A stretch of 9,037 nucleotides of DNA from Christensenella sp. UBA3798 (GCA_002368735.1 DFEQ01000055.1:1-9037); one strand, 5' to 3'. Counted from the stretch's first letter, positions 1-6,794 are shown. Notes: generated by a model not told the origin, from the letters alone. A program made the numbers and translations.

Positions 1-927
1 TTCGGCGGCGCGGGCGTGGGCAAGACCATGCTGATACTCGAGCTTATCCACAACGTATCGGGCAAGATGGGCGGCAGGTCCATCTTTGCGGGCGTGGGCG
101 AGAGGAGCCGCGAAGGATACGAGATGGTGGAGGAGATGACCGCGTCGGGCGTCCTCAATAAGACGGCGCTCGTCTTCGGACAGATGAACGAAACACCCGC
201 CGCACGTATGAAGGCGGCTTTGACGGGTCTCACCATCGCGGAGCACTTCCGTGATAAAGAGCACAAGGACGTTTTATTTTTCCTCGACAACATTTTCCGC
301 TACGTACAGGCAGGCAGCGAAGTATCGGCGCTCCTTGGCAGGATGCCCTCCGCCGTGGGCTATCAACCCACCCTTGCGGGGGAACTCGGCGTGCTGGAAG
401 AGCGCATCGCCAGTACGAAGAGCGGCTCGGTCACCTCGGTTCAGGCGGTTTACGTCCCTGCGGACGACCTCACCGACCCCGCCCCCGCGACCTTGTTTAC
501 CCACCTCGACGCGACCACCGTCCTTTCGCGTAAGATAGTGGAGCAGAATATCTATCCCGCCGTCGACCCCTTGGAGAGCCATTCGCGCATCTTGGAGAGG
601 GAGATCGTGGGCGACCTGCATTACGAAACGGCGAAAAGGGTGACCGCCACCTTGCAAAAATATAACGAACTGCAGGATATCATCGCTATCCTCGGCATGA
701 ACGAGCTTTCCGCAGAGGATAAAATGCTCGTGTATCGCGCGCGCAAATTGCAGCGCTTCTTCTCGCAACCCTTCCACGTTGCCACCCCCTATACCGGCAT
801 CGAAGGCAAATACGTCCCCCTTCAAAAGACCATCGAGGGGTGCAATATGATCCTCGACGGCGCTCTGGACGACGTGCCCGAGGGCTCCTTCTACTTTATC
901 GGCGGGGTGGAGGGCATCAAGAGATGA
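1..927 (+). CDS. atpD: F1Fo ATP synthase subunit beta (partial, 5' end missing)
   Basis: This is the catalytic beta subunit of the membrane-bound F1 ATPase, which makes or hydrolyses ATP coupled to ion flow through Fo. The frame is open from base 1 with no start codon; 308 residues are present and about 150 N-terminal residues (beta-barrel domain and start of the nucleotide-binding domain) lie off the left edge. The visible part begins at the Walker A loop GGAGVGKT (bases 4-27). It continues with GERSREG carrying the catalytic glutamate, the Walker B strand DVLFFLDNIFR, and the segment from SALLGRMPSAVGYQ to VPADDLTDPAP. The C-terminal helical domain carries RARKLQRFFSQPF. No key residue is missing in the part seen. 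The stop codon overlaps atpC (ATGA). The upstream genes are presumably the rest of the atp operon. Confidence 0.97.
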   Translation, partial: FGGAGVGKTMLILELIHNVSGKMGGRSIFAGVGERSREGYEMVEEMTASGVLNKTALVFGQMNETPAARMKAALTGLTIAEHFRDKEHKDVLFFLDNIFRYVQAGSEVSALLGRMPSAVGYQPTLAGELGVLEERIASTKSGSVTSVQAVYVPADDLTDPAPATLFTHLDATTVLSRKIVEQNIYPAVDPLESHSRILEREIVGDLHYETAKRVTATLQKYNELQDIIAILGMNELSAEDKMLVYRARKLQRFFSQPFHVATPYTGIEGKYVPLQKTIEGCNMILDGALDDVPEGSFYFIGGVEGIKR

Positions 928-1325
928 GAGACTTTGACCTCGTGATACTGACCCCGCGGGCGACCCTATTCGACGGCAAGGCGACCTCCGTCGTGCTGCC
1001 GACCGAGGATGGCACCGTGGGCTTTCTCGCCGGGCGCGAAGCCACGGCGATAGAGGTGCTCCCCGGCGACGTAAAGTTTACGGCGGGGGAAATGGAGCAC
1101 GTCCTTGAAACAGACGGCGGCATAGCCGAGATGAACGGAAAAGGGTTGACCTTTCTCTGCGGCGAGGGCTACGACAAGGCGGACGCCGAAAAGATGCGCC
1201 TGGAGCGCACTGCAGAGCTCAGCGAAGAGCGCGAGAGGCAGGAACGCAGCCTTGCGGAATATAAACTGAATCGAGCGGCGCTTATCAGGGCGTTTGACAA
1301 ATTGCGGCGCGCTCGGACGAAATAG
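924..1325 (+). CDS. atpC: F1Fo ATP synthase subunit epsilon
   Basis: This is the epsilon subunit of the F1 central stalk, which links gamma to the Fo c-ring and restrains ATP hydrolysis. It has 133 residues, normal for the family. Residues 1-80 match the N-terminal beta-sandwich (VILTPRATLFDGKATSVVLPT, then DGTVGFLAG). Residues 85-133 are a charged, helix-forming tail rich in Glu and Arg, fitting the C-terminal helical hairpin. The ATG at 924 overlaps the atpD stop as ATGA, and GGAGG at 909-913 is a plausible ribosome binding site, so translation is probably coupled to atpD. The frame stays open upstream to 840 inside atpD, but the family start fits 924. One oddity is GRE at residues 37-39, where the family usually has Gly-His followed by Ala/Pro. 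Being last after atpD is the standard operon order. Confidence 0.93.
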   Translation: MRDFDLVILTPRATLFDGKATSVVLPTEDGTVGFLAGREATAIEVLPGDVKFTAGEMEHVLETDGGIAEMNGKGLTFLCGEGYDKADAEKMRLERTAELSEERERQERSLAEYKLNRAALIRAFDKLRRARTK

Positions 1326-1331
1326 AAAAAA

Positions 1332-1346
1332 CGGGACATAGTCCCG
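1332..1346. repeat. Perfect inverted repeat in the atpC-hydratase gap
   Basis: CGGGAC and GTCCCG form a 6-bp perfect stem with a 3-base ATA loop. It is preceded on the + strand by six A (1326-1331) and followed at once by the hydratase ribosome binding site. In the + direction it lacks a U tract, so it should not terminate the atp transcript. It may mark an mRNA processing or stability hairpin between the two cistrons. Read on the minus strand, the same stem is followed by six T and has the form of an intrinsic terminator. Confidence 0.5.
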
Positions 1347-1353
1347 AAAGGAG
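1347..1353 (+). promoter_or_regulatory. Ribosome binding site of the hydratase (GTG start)
   Basis: AAAGGAG lies 6 nt before the GTG at 1360 and decides that start. The next lines of the frame align with the N terminus of the hydratase family, and no ATG in this frame lies nearby. Confidence 0.8.
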
Positions 1354-1359
1354 ATAACA

Positions 1360-3603
1360 GTGAAACTATACGGTGCTTCCTACATACTGAACGGCAATAT
1401 CGTGGAATCGGAGGAACTATCCGCTGCCGGATTTACCCAGAAAGACCTCGACGAGGCGTATCGCGGTACGATCGCCTATTCCATCTTGAACGCGCACAGC
1501 GTCAAGGGCGCGGAGAAGGATAAACCCATCTCGGTCAAGTTCGACGCGATGGCGTCGCACGACATCACCTACGTCGGCATCATTCAGACGGCGAAGGCTT
1601 CGGGACTCACCAAGTTCCCCATCCCCTACGTCCTCACCAACTGTCACAATTCTCTCTGCGCGGTGGGCGGCACCATCAACGAGGACGACCACCTCTTCGG
1701 TCTCTCCGCCGCGAAGAAGTACGGCGGCATCTTCGTGCCCGCGCATCAGGCGGTCATCCATACTTATATGCGCGAGTGCTTCGCGAGGTGCGGCGCCATG
1801 ATACTCGGCAGCGACAGCCACACCCGCTACGGCGCTCTCGGCACCATGGCGATGGGCGAAGGCGGTCCCGAGCTCGTCAAGCAGCTGCTCGGCATGACTT
1901 ACGATATCAAGTATCCGCAGGTCGTCGCCGTGATCTTGAAGGGCGCGCCCAAGAAAGGGGTAGGGCCGCACGACGTGGCGATAGCGCTCATCGGCGAAGT
2001 CTTCAAGAAGGGCGCAGTCAAGAATAAGGTTTTGGAATTTATCGGCGAAGGTGTGATGAACCTTCCCATCGAATACAGGAACGGCATCGACGTGATGACC
2101 ACCGAGACCGCCTGCCTATCCTCCATTTGGCAGACCGACTATAAGGTCAAGGAGTATTTTGCCCTTCGCGGCAGGGCGGACGACTATAAGAAACTCGAGC
2201 CCAAGCCCCTCGCCTATTACGACGCCGTCATCGAGATCGACCTCTCGGAGATCGAGCCCATGATAGCGCTCCCCTTCCACCCCTCCAATGCCTACAAACT
2301 CACCGACCTTATCGCTAGCCCCGGCGACATCCTCTCCGAGGCGAGCAAGAATATGAACGAGCTTCTCGGCGGCAAGGTCAGTATCGACCTCACCAAGAAG
2401 ATAAAGAAGGACGGCGTCTACGTAGAGCAAGCGGTCATCGCGGGCTGTGCGGGCGGCACCTATGACAATATCTGCGAGGCTTCCTCTATCCTCCGCGGCA
2501 AGTCCACGGGCAACGGGGAATTTACCCTCAGCGTGTATCCCGGCAGTCAGCCCATCTTTACCGAACTGGTCAAGAACGGCTCCATCGCCACCTTGATGCA
2601 GGCTGGCGTTTCGGTGCGCTCCTGCTTCTGCGGTCCCTGCTTCGGCGCGGGCGACGTACCCGCCAACGACTGCTTGAGCATTCGCCACACCACGAGGAAC
2701 TTTGAAAGTCGAGAGGGCAGTAAACCCCTCGAAGGGCAGATCTCGGCTGTCGCTCTTATGGATGCTCGCTCCATTGCGGCTACGGCGGCAAACGGGGGCA
2801 AACTGACGGCGGCAACCACCGTGGACTACGACGCCACCATCCCGCCTTATGCCCACGACGACAGCTCGTATAAGAGCAGGGTGTATAACGGCTACGGCAA
2901 GGCAAAGACCTCCGAGCCCCTCCGCTACGGTCCCAATATCGCCGATTGGCCCCATATCCCCGCCCTCCGCGACAACGCCGTCTATCGCATCACCGCGGTC
3001 ATTCGCGATCCCGTCACCACGACGGATGAGCTCATTCCGTCGGGCGAGACCTCGTCGTATAGGAGCAATCCCCTCCGCCTTGCGGAGTTCGCTCTGTCGA
3101 GGAAGGTACCCGAGTACGTCGGCAGGTGTAAGGTGGTCAAGAAGGAGTCGGAGGACCATATGGCGAGCGGCACTCTCCCCGTCGAGATAGCGGACGCCAT
3201 CAAGAAGTCGGGCGTGATGCTCAAAGGCACCACCCTCATCACCTCCGCCATCTACGCGGTCAAGCCGGGCGACGGCAGCGCGCGTGAGCAGGCGGCAAGT
3301 TGCCAAAGGGTGCTCGGCGCAGGGGCGAATTTCGCTGTGGAATACGCCACCAAACGCTATCGCAGCAACCTCATCAACTGGGGTATGATACCCTATCTGA
3401 CCCAAGCAAACTTCGAGGTGGGGGATATCGTCATCGTCCCGAACGTAAAAGACCTGCTTCTCGAGGATAAACCCTTCACCCTCTATATCGTGAGGGGGGA
3501 GAAGGTCATCACCGAGCTCGCCACGGTGGATAAACTCACCGAGGACGAAAAGACCATCATCAAAGACGGCTGTTTGATCAATTATTACGCAAACAAGAAA
3601 TAA
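1360..3603 (+). CDS. Aconitase-superfamily hydratase (putative aconitate hydratase, substrate unproven)
   Basis: This is a cytoplasmic [4Fe-4S] dehydratase of the aconitase superfamily, 747 residues. Superfamily features in order are: TNCHN and EDDH near 93-111; GSDSHT at 150-155 with the conserved Asp and His; a first cluster cysteine at C363 (AGCAGGTYDN); the CGPC pair C424/C427; the arginine motif TTRNFESR at 444-451; and a C-terminal swivel domain with GDGSAREQAA at 637-646, whose Ser640 and Arg642 match the catalytic Ser and the substrate Arg of aconitase. The usual Cys-Thr-Asn at the first ligand is Cys-Ala-Gly here. I recognise this as the branch often labelled just 'hydratase' in Clostridia, so citrate/isocitrate is likely but not certain. 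The start is GTG with AAAGGAG 6 nt upstream. It follows atpC by 34 bp with no forward terminator, so read-through from the atp operon is possible. Confidence 0.88.
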   Translation: MKLYGASYILNGNIVESEELSAAGFTQKDLDEAYRGTIAYSILNAHSVKGAEKDKPISVKFDAMASHDITYVGIIQTAKASGLTKFPIPYVLTNCHNSLCAVGGTINEDDHLFGLSAAKKYGGIFVPAHQAVIHTYMRECFARCGAMILGSDSHTRYGALGTMAMGEGGPELVKQLLGMTYDIKYPQVVAVILKGAPKKGVGPHDVAIALIGEVFKKGAVKNKVLEFIGEGVMNLPIEYRNGIDVMTTETACLSSIWQTDYKVKEYFALRGRADDYKKLEPKPLAYYDAVIEIDLSEIEPMIALPFHPSNAYKLTDLIASPGDILSEASKNMNELLGGKVSIDLTKKIKKDGVYVEQAVIAGCAGGTYDNICEASSILRGKSTGNGEFTLSVYPGSQPIFTELVKNGSIATLMQAGVSVRSCFCGPCFGAGDVPANDCLSIRHTTRNFESREGSKPLEGQISAVALMDARSIAATAANGGKLTAATTVDYDATIPPYAHDDSSYKSRVYNGYGKAKTSEPLRYGPNIADWPHIPALRDNAVYRITAVIRDPVTTTDELIPSGETSSYRSNPLRLAEFALSRKVPEYVGRCKVVKKESEDHMASGTLPVEIADAIKKSGVMLKGTTLITSAIYAVKPGDGSAREQAASCQRVLGAGANFAVEYATKRYRSNLINWGMIPYLTQANFEVGDIVIVPNVKDLLLEDKPFTLYIVRGEKVITELATVDKLTEDEKTIIKDGCLINYYANKK

Positions 3604-3604
3604 T

Positions 3605-3644
3605 GTTTCCCTCGCCGCATACAATGCGGTATGAAAGTGGAAAC
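3605..3644 (+). promoter_or_regulatory. Nested stem-loop around the alr start codon
   Basis: An outer 6-bp stem pairs GTTTCC (3605-3610) with GGAAAC (3639-3644). Inside it an inner 6-bp stem pairs CCGCAT (3615-3620) with ATGCGG (3624-3629) across an ACA loop. The alr ATG (3631-3633) lies in the 9-nt internal-loop strand between the two right arms. In a transcript reading through from the hydratase this fold could limit or expose initiation at a gene with no Shine-Dalgarno site. The pairing is seen directly; any regulatory role is inference. Confidence 0.4.
3620..3625 (+). promoter_or_regulatory. Possible -10 element upstream of alr
   Basis: TACAAT matches the sigma-A -10 consensus at 5 of 6 positions and ends 5 nt before the alr ATG, which would give a leaderless or nearly leaderless mRNA. 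I see no -35 at 16-18 nt spacing and no extended -10, so the call is weak. It gains some weight from the same spacing at coaD and ylbJ. Confidence 0.25.
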
Positions 3645-4674
3645 AGACCTCGGCGCGATAGAGCGCAACCTCGACCGTATTCAAAATAGCGCCCGTAAAC
3701 CCCTGATACTGATGTGCAAAGCGGACGCTTACGGGCACGGCGCGGCAGAGGTCACGCGGCATATAAAAGCGGCATACTACGGAGTGGCAACGGAGACGGA
3801 AGGGATACCCATTCGGGATCTCGGCAAGCAAGTCCTCGTTACCGCTCCTTCTCTTTCTTTGATGCCGCTCTCGGCATCACACGATATGATCCCCCTCGTG
3901 GGGAGTTTCGAGATAGCGCGTCAAGCCGCAGGATCGGGGGTCAGGCGCTGTCGTATCAAGGTCAACAGCGGCATGAACCGATTGGGCTTTACGGGGGAGA
4001 AGGAATGTTACCGCGCTGCGCTTTTCCTCACGCGCGCAGGTATCGCGGTCGAGGGCGCGGACACCCATTACAAAGAGGACTCGGACGACAATATCCGCCT
4101 GCAAAACGCCGCCTTTTGCAAGGCTCTTTCGGCGATCCGCGCGGGGCTTGCTGCAGGGGGCTACGAGGGAGGATTCACCACCTCGGTCACGGGGACGGGC
4201 GCTCTCTTCGCGGGGGAGTTCGACTATCTCCGCGTGGGGCTTGCGGCGTACGGCTATCATACGGGCTACGCCACGGCGGGTCTGGCTTTGGAACCCGCTA
4301 TGAAGGTGACGAGCGAGGTCATTAAAAGAAAGCGCATTCGCGCGGGGGAAAGCCTCGGCTACGCCTCCTTTGGCTTCGTGGCGCCCCGCGCCATGTGGGC
4401 GTATACCGTGCTCGGTGGATACGCGGACGGGGTCTCCCGCTCGGAGGTCGGGCGAAAGGTCATCGCGGCGGGGCGGCGGCTCAGCATTGCCGCGGTGTGT
4501 ATGGATACTTTTGAAATGATATCGGATAGCGTTGACTTGCCCGTAGGTCAGCGTGTTATAATACTGTCCAAAGGGGTGGACGCCGCCTACGTAGCGCAGA
4601 GGAGGGGCACCATTCCTTACGAAGTGCTCGTGGGCTATAACGTCCCGCGTGCGGAGAGGATCTATGCCTACTAA
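3631..4674 (+). CDS. alr: Alanine racemase
   Basis: This is a PLP-dependent fold-type III racemase interconverting L- and D-alanine, which supplies D-Ala for peptidoglycan. It has 347 residues, slightly short of the usual 360-390. The PLP lysine is K30 in CKADAYGHG. K110 and R117 lie in RIKVNSGMNRLGF, His146 in DTHY, and Arg201 in YLRVGLAAYG (the pyridine-N contact). Tyr244 in ESLGYASFGF is the likely second catalytic base. GGYADGVSR and VCMDT follow, and Tyr330 lies in GTIPYEVL. The N-terminal TIM-like barrel and C-terminal beta domain are both complete. ATG 3631 is the only start in frame after the stop at 3601 and has no Shine-Dalgarno site before it. The gene begins 27 bp after the hydratase and overlaps the next gene by 11 bp. 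Confidence 0.93.
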   Translation: MKVETDLGAIERNLDRIQNSARKPLILMCKADAYGHGAAEVTRHIKAAYYGVATETEGIPIRDLGKQVLVTAPSLSLMPLSASHDMIPLVGSFEIARQAAGSGVRRCRIKVNSGMNRLGFTGEKECYRAALFLTRAGIAVEGADTHYKEDSDDNIRLQNAAFCKALSAIRAGLAAGGYEGGFTTSVTGTGALFAGEFDYLRVGLAAYGYHTGYATAGLALEPAMKVTSEVIKRKRIRAGESLGYASFGFVAPRAMWAYTVLGGYADGVSRSEVGRKVIAAGRRLSIAAVCMDTFEMISDSVDLPVGQRVIILSKGVDAAYVAQRRGTIPYEVLVGYNVPRAERIYAY

Positions 4675-5215
4675 AAGTGAACTTAGGAAAAGGGTGAAAG
4701 CGTATCTTTCGGCACTTACTGCGGAAGAAAAGCGCGAGATGAGCGTCAAAGCGTCCATCGGATGCATCTTCCAACCTTTCTTTGAGGGCGCTCGCTCCCT
4801 CTTTATCTTCTGCTCTACGGCGGAAGAGCCAAGCACTCGTCCCCTGATCACGGCGGCTCTCCAAAACGGAAAGAAGGTGTACCTTCCTCGCATCGAGGGG
4901 GAAATGATGGTGTGCGTTCCCTATCGCGAGGGAGACGACTTCGCCCTCAACGAGTACGGCATCATGGAACCTACCGCGGAGGCGGCGCCTTGCAGCGAAG
5001 CACTCTCTGTCGATATTGCCATCGTTCCGCTGCTTGCTTTTGATAAGGACAAGCATCGCCTCGGCAGGGGAAAGGGCTATTACGACCGCTTTTTAAGCGC
5101 TTTCAAAGGGGTGAAAGTGGGCTATGCATTTTCGGTGCAGGAGTGCGATGACGTTCCTACCGAGGCGCACGACGTCGCTCTGGACTATATCGTTACTGAA
5201 AAGGACGTTTTTTGA
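4664..5215 (+). CDS. 5-formyltetrahydrofolate cyclo-ligase
   Basis: This enzyme (5,10-methenyltetrahydrofolate synthetase, YgfA/YqgN family) uses ATP to turn 5-formyl-THF into 5,10-methenyl-THF, returning a stored folate to one-carbon metabolism. It is a cytoplasmic protein of 183 residues, a normal length. It opens with the basic helix KSELRKRVKAYLSALT. The strand FIFCSTAEEPST matches the substrate-pocket region, VYLPRI follows, and the signature LGRGKGYYDR (133-142) is the nucleotide-binding motif. I place the start at ATG 4664 because GGAG at 4653-4656 lies 7 nt before it and the family N terminus begins there; an in-frame ATG at 4649 would add five residues. It overlaps the end of alr by 11 bp and its stop overlaps rsmD, so the three genes are likely coupled. 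The family goes by several gene symbols, so none is given. Confidence 0.92.
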   Translation: MPTKSELRKRVKAYLSALTAEEKREMSVKASIGCIFQPFFEGARSLFIFCSTAEEPSTRPLITAALQNGKKVYLPRIEGEMMVCVPYREGDDFALNEYGIMEPTAEAAPCSEALSVDIAIVPLLAFDKDKHRLGRGKGYYDRFLSAFKGVKVGYAFSVQECDDVPTEAHDVALDYIVTEKDVF

Positions 5216-5760
5216 TGAGAGTTATCGCAGGAAAATACAAAGGGAGAACGCTCTTCTCCCCCAAAGACCAAGCCATTCGTCCCACCACCGACAGGATCAA
5301 GGAGAACGTCTTTAACCTCTTGCAGGGTAGGATAGCGGGCGCGGCGTTTCTCGACCTCTTCGGGGGGAGCGGCGCCATGACCATCGAGGCGCTCTCTCGC
5401 GGAGCGGCGGAAGCCGTCACGGTGGACGCCTCGCGCGATAGCGCTGCGCTTATCAAAAAAAACTTTCAAAAGGTGGGCGTTATGCGCGAAGCGCAACTTA
5501 TCGAGCTCCCCTACGACGTGGCGGTGAAGCGCCTCGTGGGCAGGAAGTTCGACCTCATCTATCTCGACCCTCCGTATAAAGCCCCCTATATAGCGGATAT
5601 CTTCGACAAAATAGTCGAGGGGGAGCTTCTCGCGGAAGGGGGCGTCGTGGTCTACGAACACGCCACCGAGATCCCCTTTTCGCCCGCCGACGGTTGGGAG
5701 ACGGTTGACTCGCGCAAGTACGGCAGCGTCACCATAGAGATGCTTCGTTTGAGCATATAG
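5215..5760 (+). CDS. rsmD: 16S rRNA (guanine(966)-N(2))-methyltransferase RsmD
   Basis: RsmD transfers a methyl group from S-adenosylmethionine to N2 of G966 (E. coli numbering) of 16S rRNA during 30S assembly. It has 181 residues, a normal size (the B. subtilis homologue is YlbH). It starts with the hallmark MRVIAGKYKGRTL, then RPTTDRIKENVFNLL (residues 22-36), the SAM-binding loop LDLFGGSGAM (46-55), the acidic end of strand 2 at VTVDAS, and the catalytic DPPY at 118-121. The ATG at 5215 overlaps the previous stop as TGATG, and AAGGA at 5201-5205 serves as ribosome binding site. An in-frame TTG at 5212 is less likely because the family begins exactly at the ATG. coaD follows 105 bp downstream, the usual partner of rsmD in Bacillota. 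Confidence 0.95.
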   Translation: MRVIAGKYKGRTLFSPKDQAIRPTTDRIKENVFNLLQGRIAGAAFLDLFGGSGAMTIEALSRGAAEAVTVDASRDSAALIKKNFQKVGVMREAQLIELPYDVAVKRLVGRKFDLIYLDPPYKAPYIADIFDKIVEGELLAEGGVVVYEHATEIPFSPADGWETVDSRKYGSVTIEMLRLSI

Positions 5761-5830
5761 ACTTTGGCGTGGTCGGTTCGCGATAGAACGCATCAAAGCG
5801 CTCCTCAAAGGCTGACGGAAGTCGGAGGTG

Positions 5831-5859
5831 TTGACAAAAATTGCCGTTTATTGTATTAT
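5831..5859 (+). promoter_or_regulatory. Sigma-A promoter of coaD
   Basis: A perfect -35 TTGACA (5831-5836) is separated by exactly 17 nt from TATTAT (5854-5859), a 5-of-6 match to the -10 consensus. Seven nt after the -10 lies 5866, the A of the coaD ATG, so the transcript should start at or within a base or two of the start codon. The rest of the 105-bp gap from 5761 holds only weak short dyads and no terminator. Confidence 0.8.
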
Positions 5860-5865
5860 TTACTT

Positions 5866-6336
5866 ATGAGAAAGTGTCTTGTAACAGGTAGTTTCGACCC
5901 CATTACCCTCGGGCATATGGATATCATCGAGAAGGCGCTCGGCGTCTTTGACGAAGTGTCGGTGGCGGTTCTCGTCAATCCCGACAGATATCCTCTTTTT
6001 ACCGACGAGCAACGGGTGGCTATGATACAGGCGGTGTACGGCGACAGGGTGAATGCATTTTGTTTCGACGGGCTCGCCGTGGACGCGGCGAAGGCGATAG
6101 GCGCGACCCACCTCGTGCGCGGTATCCGTGACGAAGCCGACCTCGCTTATGAGCTCGAAATGGCGGATTTCAATCGTGTGCACGGATTGGAAACCGTGTT
6201 TTTCCTTTCCGACCCCCGTCTGCGCGGCGTCAGCGCCACCAAAGCGCGCGAAGGGCTGATGAGCGGCGCCGACCATAACTTTATCGACGAGGGGGTATAC
6301 GCCCTTGCCACCGAATATTTGGAGGAGAGATCATGA
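5866..6336 (+). CDS. coaD: Phosphopantetheine adenylyltransferase
   Basis: CoaD joins 4'-phosphopantetheine and ATP to give dephospho-CoA and pyrophosphate, the fourth step of coenzyme A synthesis, as a cytoplasmic hexamer in studied species. It has 156 residues, a normal length. The nucleotidyltransferase motif TGSFDPITLGHMDI (7-20) includes the catalytic His17. LVRGIRDEADLAYELEMA (83-100) is the second family signature. GVSATKARE (121-129) takes the place of the usual ISSSxVRE triphosphate loop. Where E. coli has Lys42, this protein has Arg41 (NPDRYPLF). The ATG is fixed by the family N terminus; there is no Shine-Dalgarno site, and a consensus promoter ends 6 nt upstream, which suggests leaderless translation. 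The stop overlaps the next gene as ATGA. It corresponds to B. subtilis ylbI beside ylbH (rsmD). Confidence 0.94.
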   Translation: MRKCLVTGSFDPITLGHMDIIEKALGVFDEVSVAVLVNPDRYPLFTDEQRVAMIQAVYGDRVNAFCFDGLAVDAAKAIGATHLVRGIRDEADLAYELEMADFNRVHGLETVFFLSDPRLRGVSATKAREGLMSGADHNFIDEGVYALATEYLEERS

Positions 6337-6794
6337 CGGACGTTGCGGCTATCATCGACGAACTCGAAAAGGAGTTCTTGGGCAAAAAGAATATCTTCGG
6401 CAAGTGCTACGTGGACGAGAATAAGGTGACCTCCATCCTCTCCAGACTGCGCGAAGCCATCCCGCAGTCCTTCTACGAGGCGGAGACCCTCCTTCGCCAA
6501 AGGGACGCCCTCCTTGCCGAGGCGTCGCACCGCGCGGAGCAGATAGTCGCCTCCGCCAACGAAACGCGCGACCGCTTGGTGCACGAGTCGGAGGTCTTGT
6601 CCGTCGCGAAGAAGCAGGCTTCGGATATCGAGAAAGCCACGCAAGATTATTGCGAAAATCTGCGCATTTCCGTCCATCAGAGCTTGGACAATCAGCTCTA
6701 CGACATCGCCGTCAAGATGAACGAACTTATGATGTCCATCGAGGGTCTGCGCGACGAACTTTGGAAGCGCTCGGGCGGCGGCGCTCAGGGCTGA
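6333..6794 (+). CDS. Coiled-coil protein of the coaD-ylbJ neighbourhood, unknown function
   Basis: I do not recognise a defined function. The 153-residue soluble protein starts with a short conserved-looking segment (DELEKEFLGKKNIFGKCYVDENKV, split here as residues 9-20 and 20-32). From about residue 46 to 140 it is a nearly continuous charged helix with Ala/Leu/Ile heptad spacing, fitting a coiled coil. There is no signal peptide or membrane segment. Proteins of this shape, often named 'ATPase' or ATP synthase subunit B-like on weak similarity, occur next to coaD in Clostridia; I infer membership from shape and position. The ribosome binding site GGAGGAG (6321-6327) lies 5 nt before the ATG, and the ATGA overlap couples it to coaD. 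A strong terminator follows. It may be a scaffold or a DivIVA/MukB-like helper, but nothing in the sequence shows which. Confidence 0.75.
   Translation: MTDVAAIIDELEKEFLGKKNIFGKCYVDENKVTSILSRLREAIPQSFYEAETLLRQRDALLAEASHRAEQIVASANETRDRLVHESEVLSVAKKQASDIEKATQDYCENLRISVHQSLDNQLYDIAVKMNELMMSIEGLRDELWKRSGGGAQG

Noticed and set aside
274..825. A 183-codon minus-strand open frame within atpD
   Set aside because: It lies fully inside a highly conserved ATP synthase gene and shows low-complexity Gly/Arg/Val composition typical of shadow frames.
2116..3831. A 571-codon open frame on the minus strand opposite the hydratase and the start of alr
   Set aside because: Its translation shows no recognisable family motif and spans the junction of two well-supported genes. 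It arises from GC-rich codon use in the opposite frame.
3877..4893. A 338-codon minus-strand open frame over alr and the cyclo-ligase gene
   Set aside because: Both + strand genes have full sets of family motifs; the antisense translation has none.
5455..5463. A8 tract with an in-frame A AAA AAC slippery heptamer in rsmD
   Set aside because: It encodes the Lys-Lys-Asn of a normal RsmD, the zero frame is intact, and the -1 frame runs to a stop with no recognisable product. Programmed frameshifting is not supported.
5762..5798. Short nested dyads (CTTTG/CAAAG and GTTC/GAAC) after rsmD, considered as a terminator or tRNA remnant
   Set aside because: The stems are only 5 and 4 bp, no T tract follows, and there is no cloverleaf pattern.
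5764..5865. In-frame 34-residue N-terminal extension of coaD from an upstream ATG
   Set aside because: It would place the coaD promoter inside the coding region, and the family start aligns exactly with ATG 5866.
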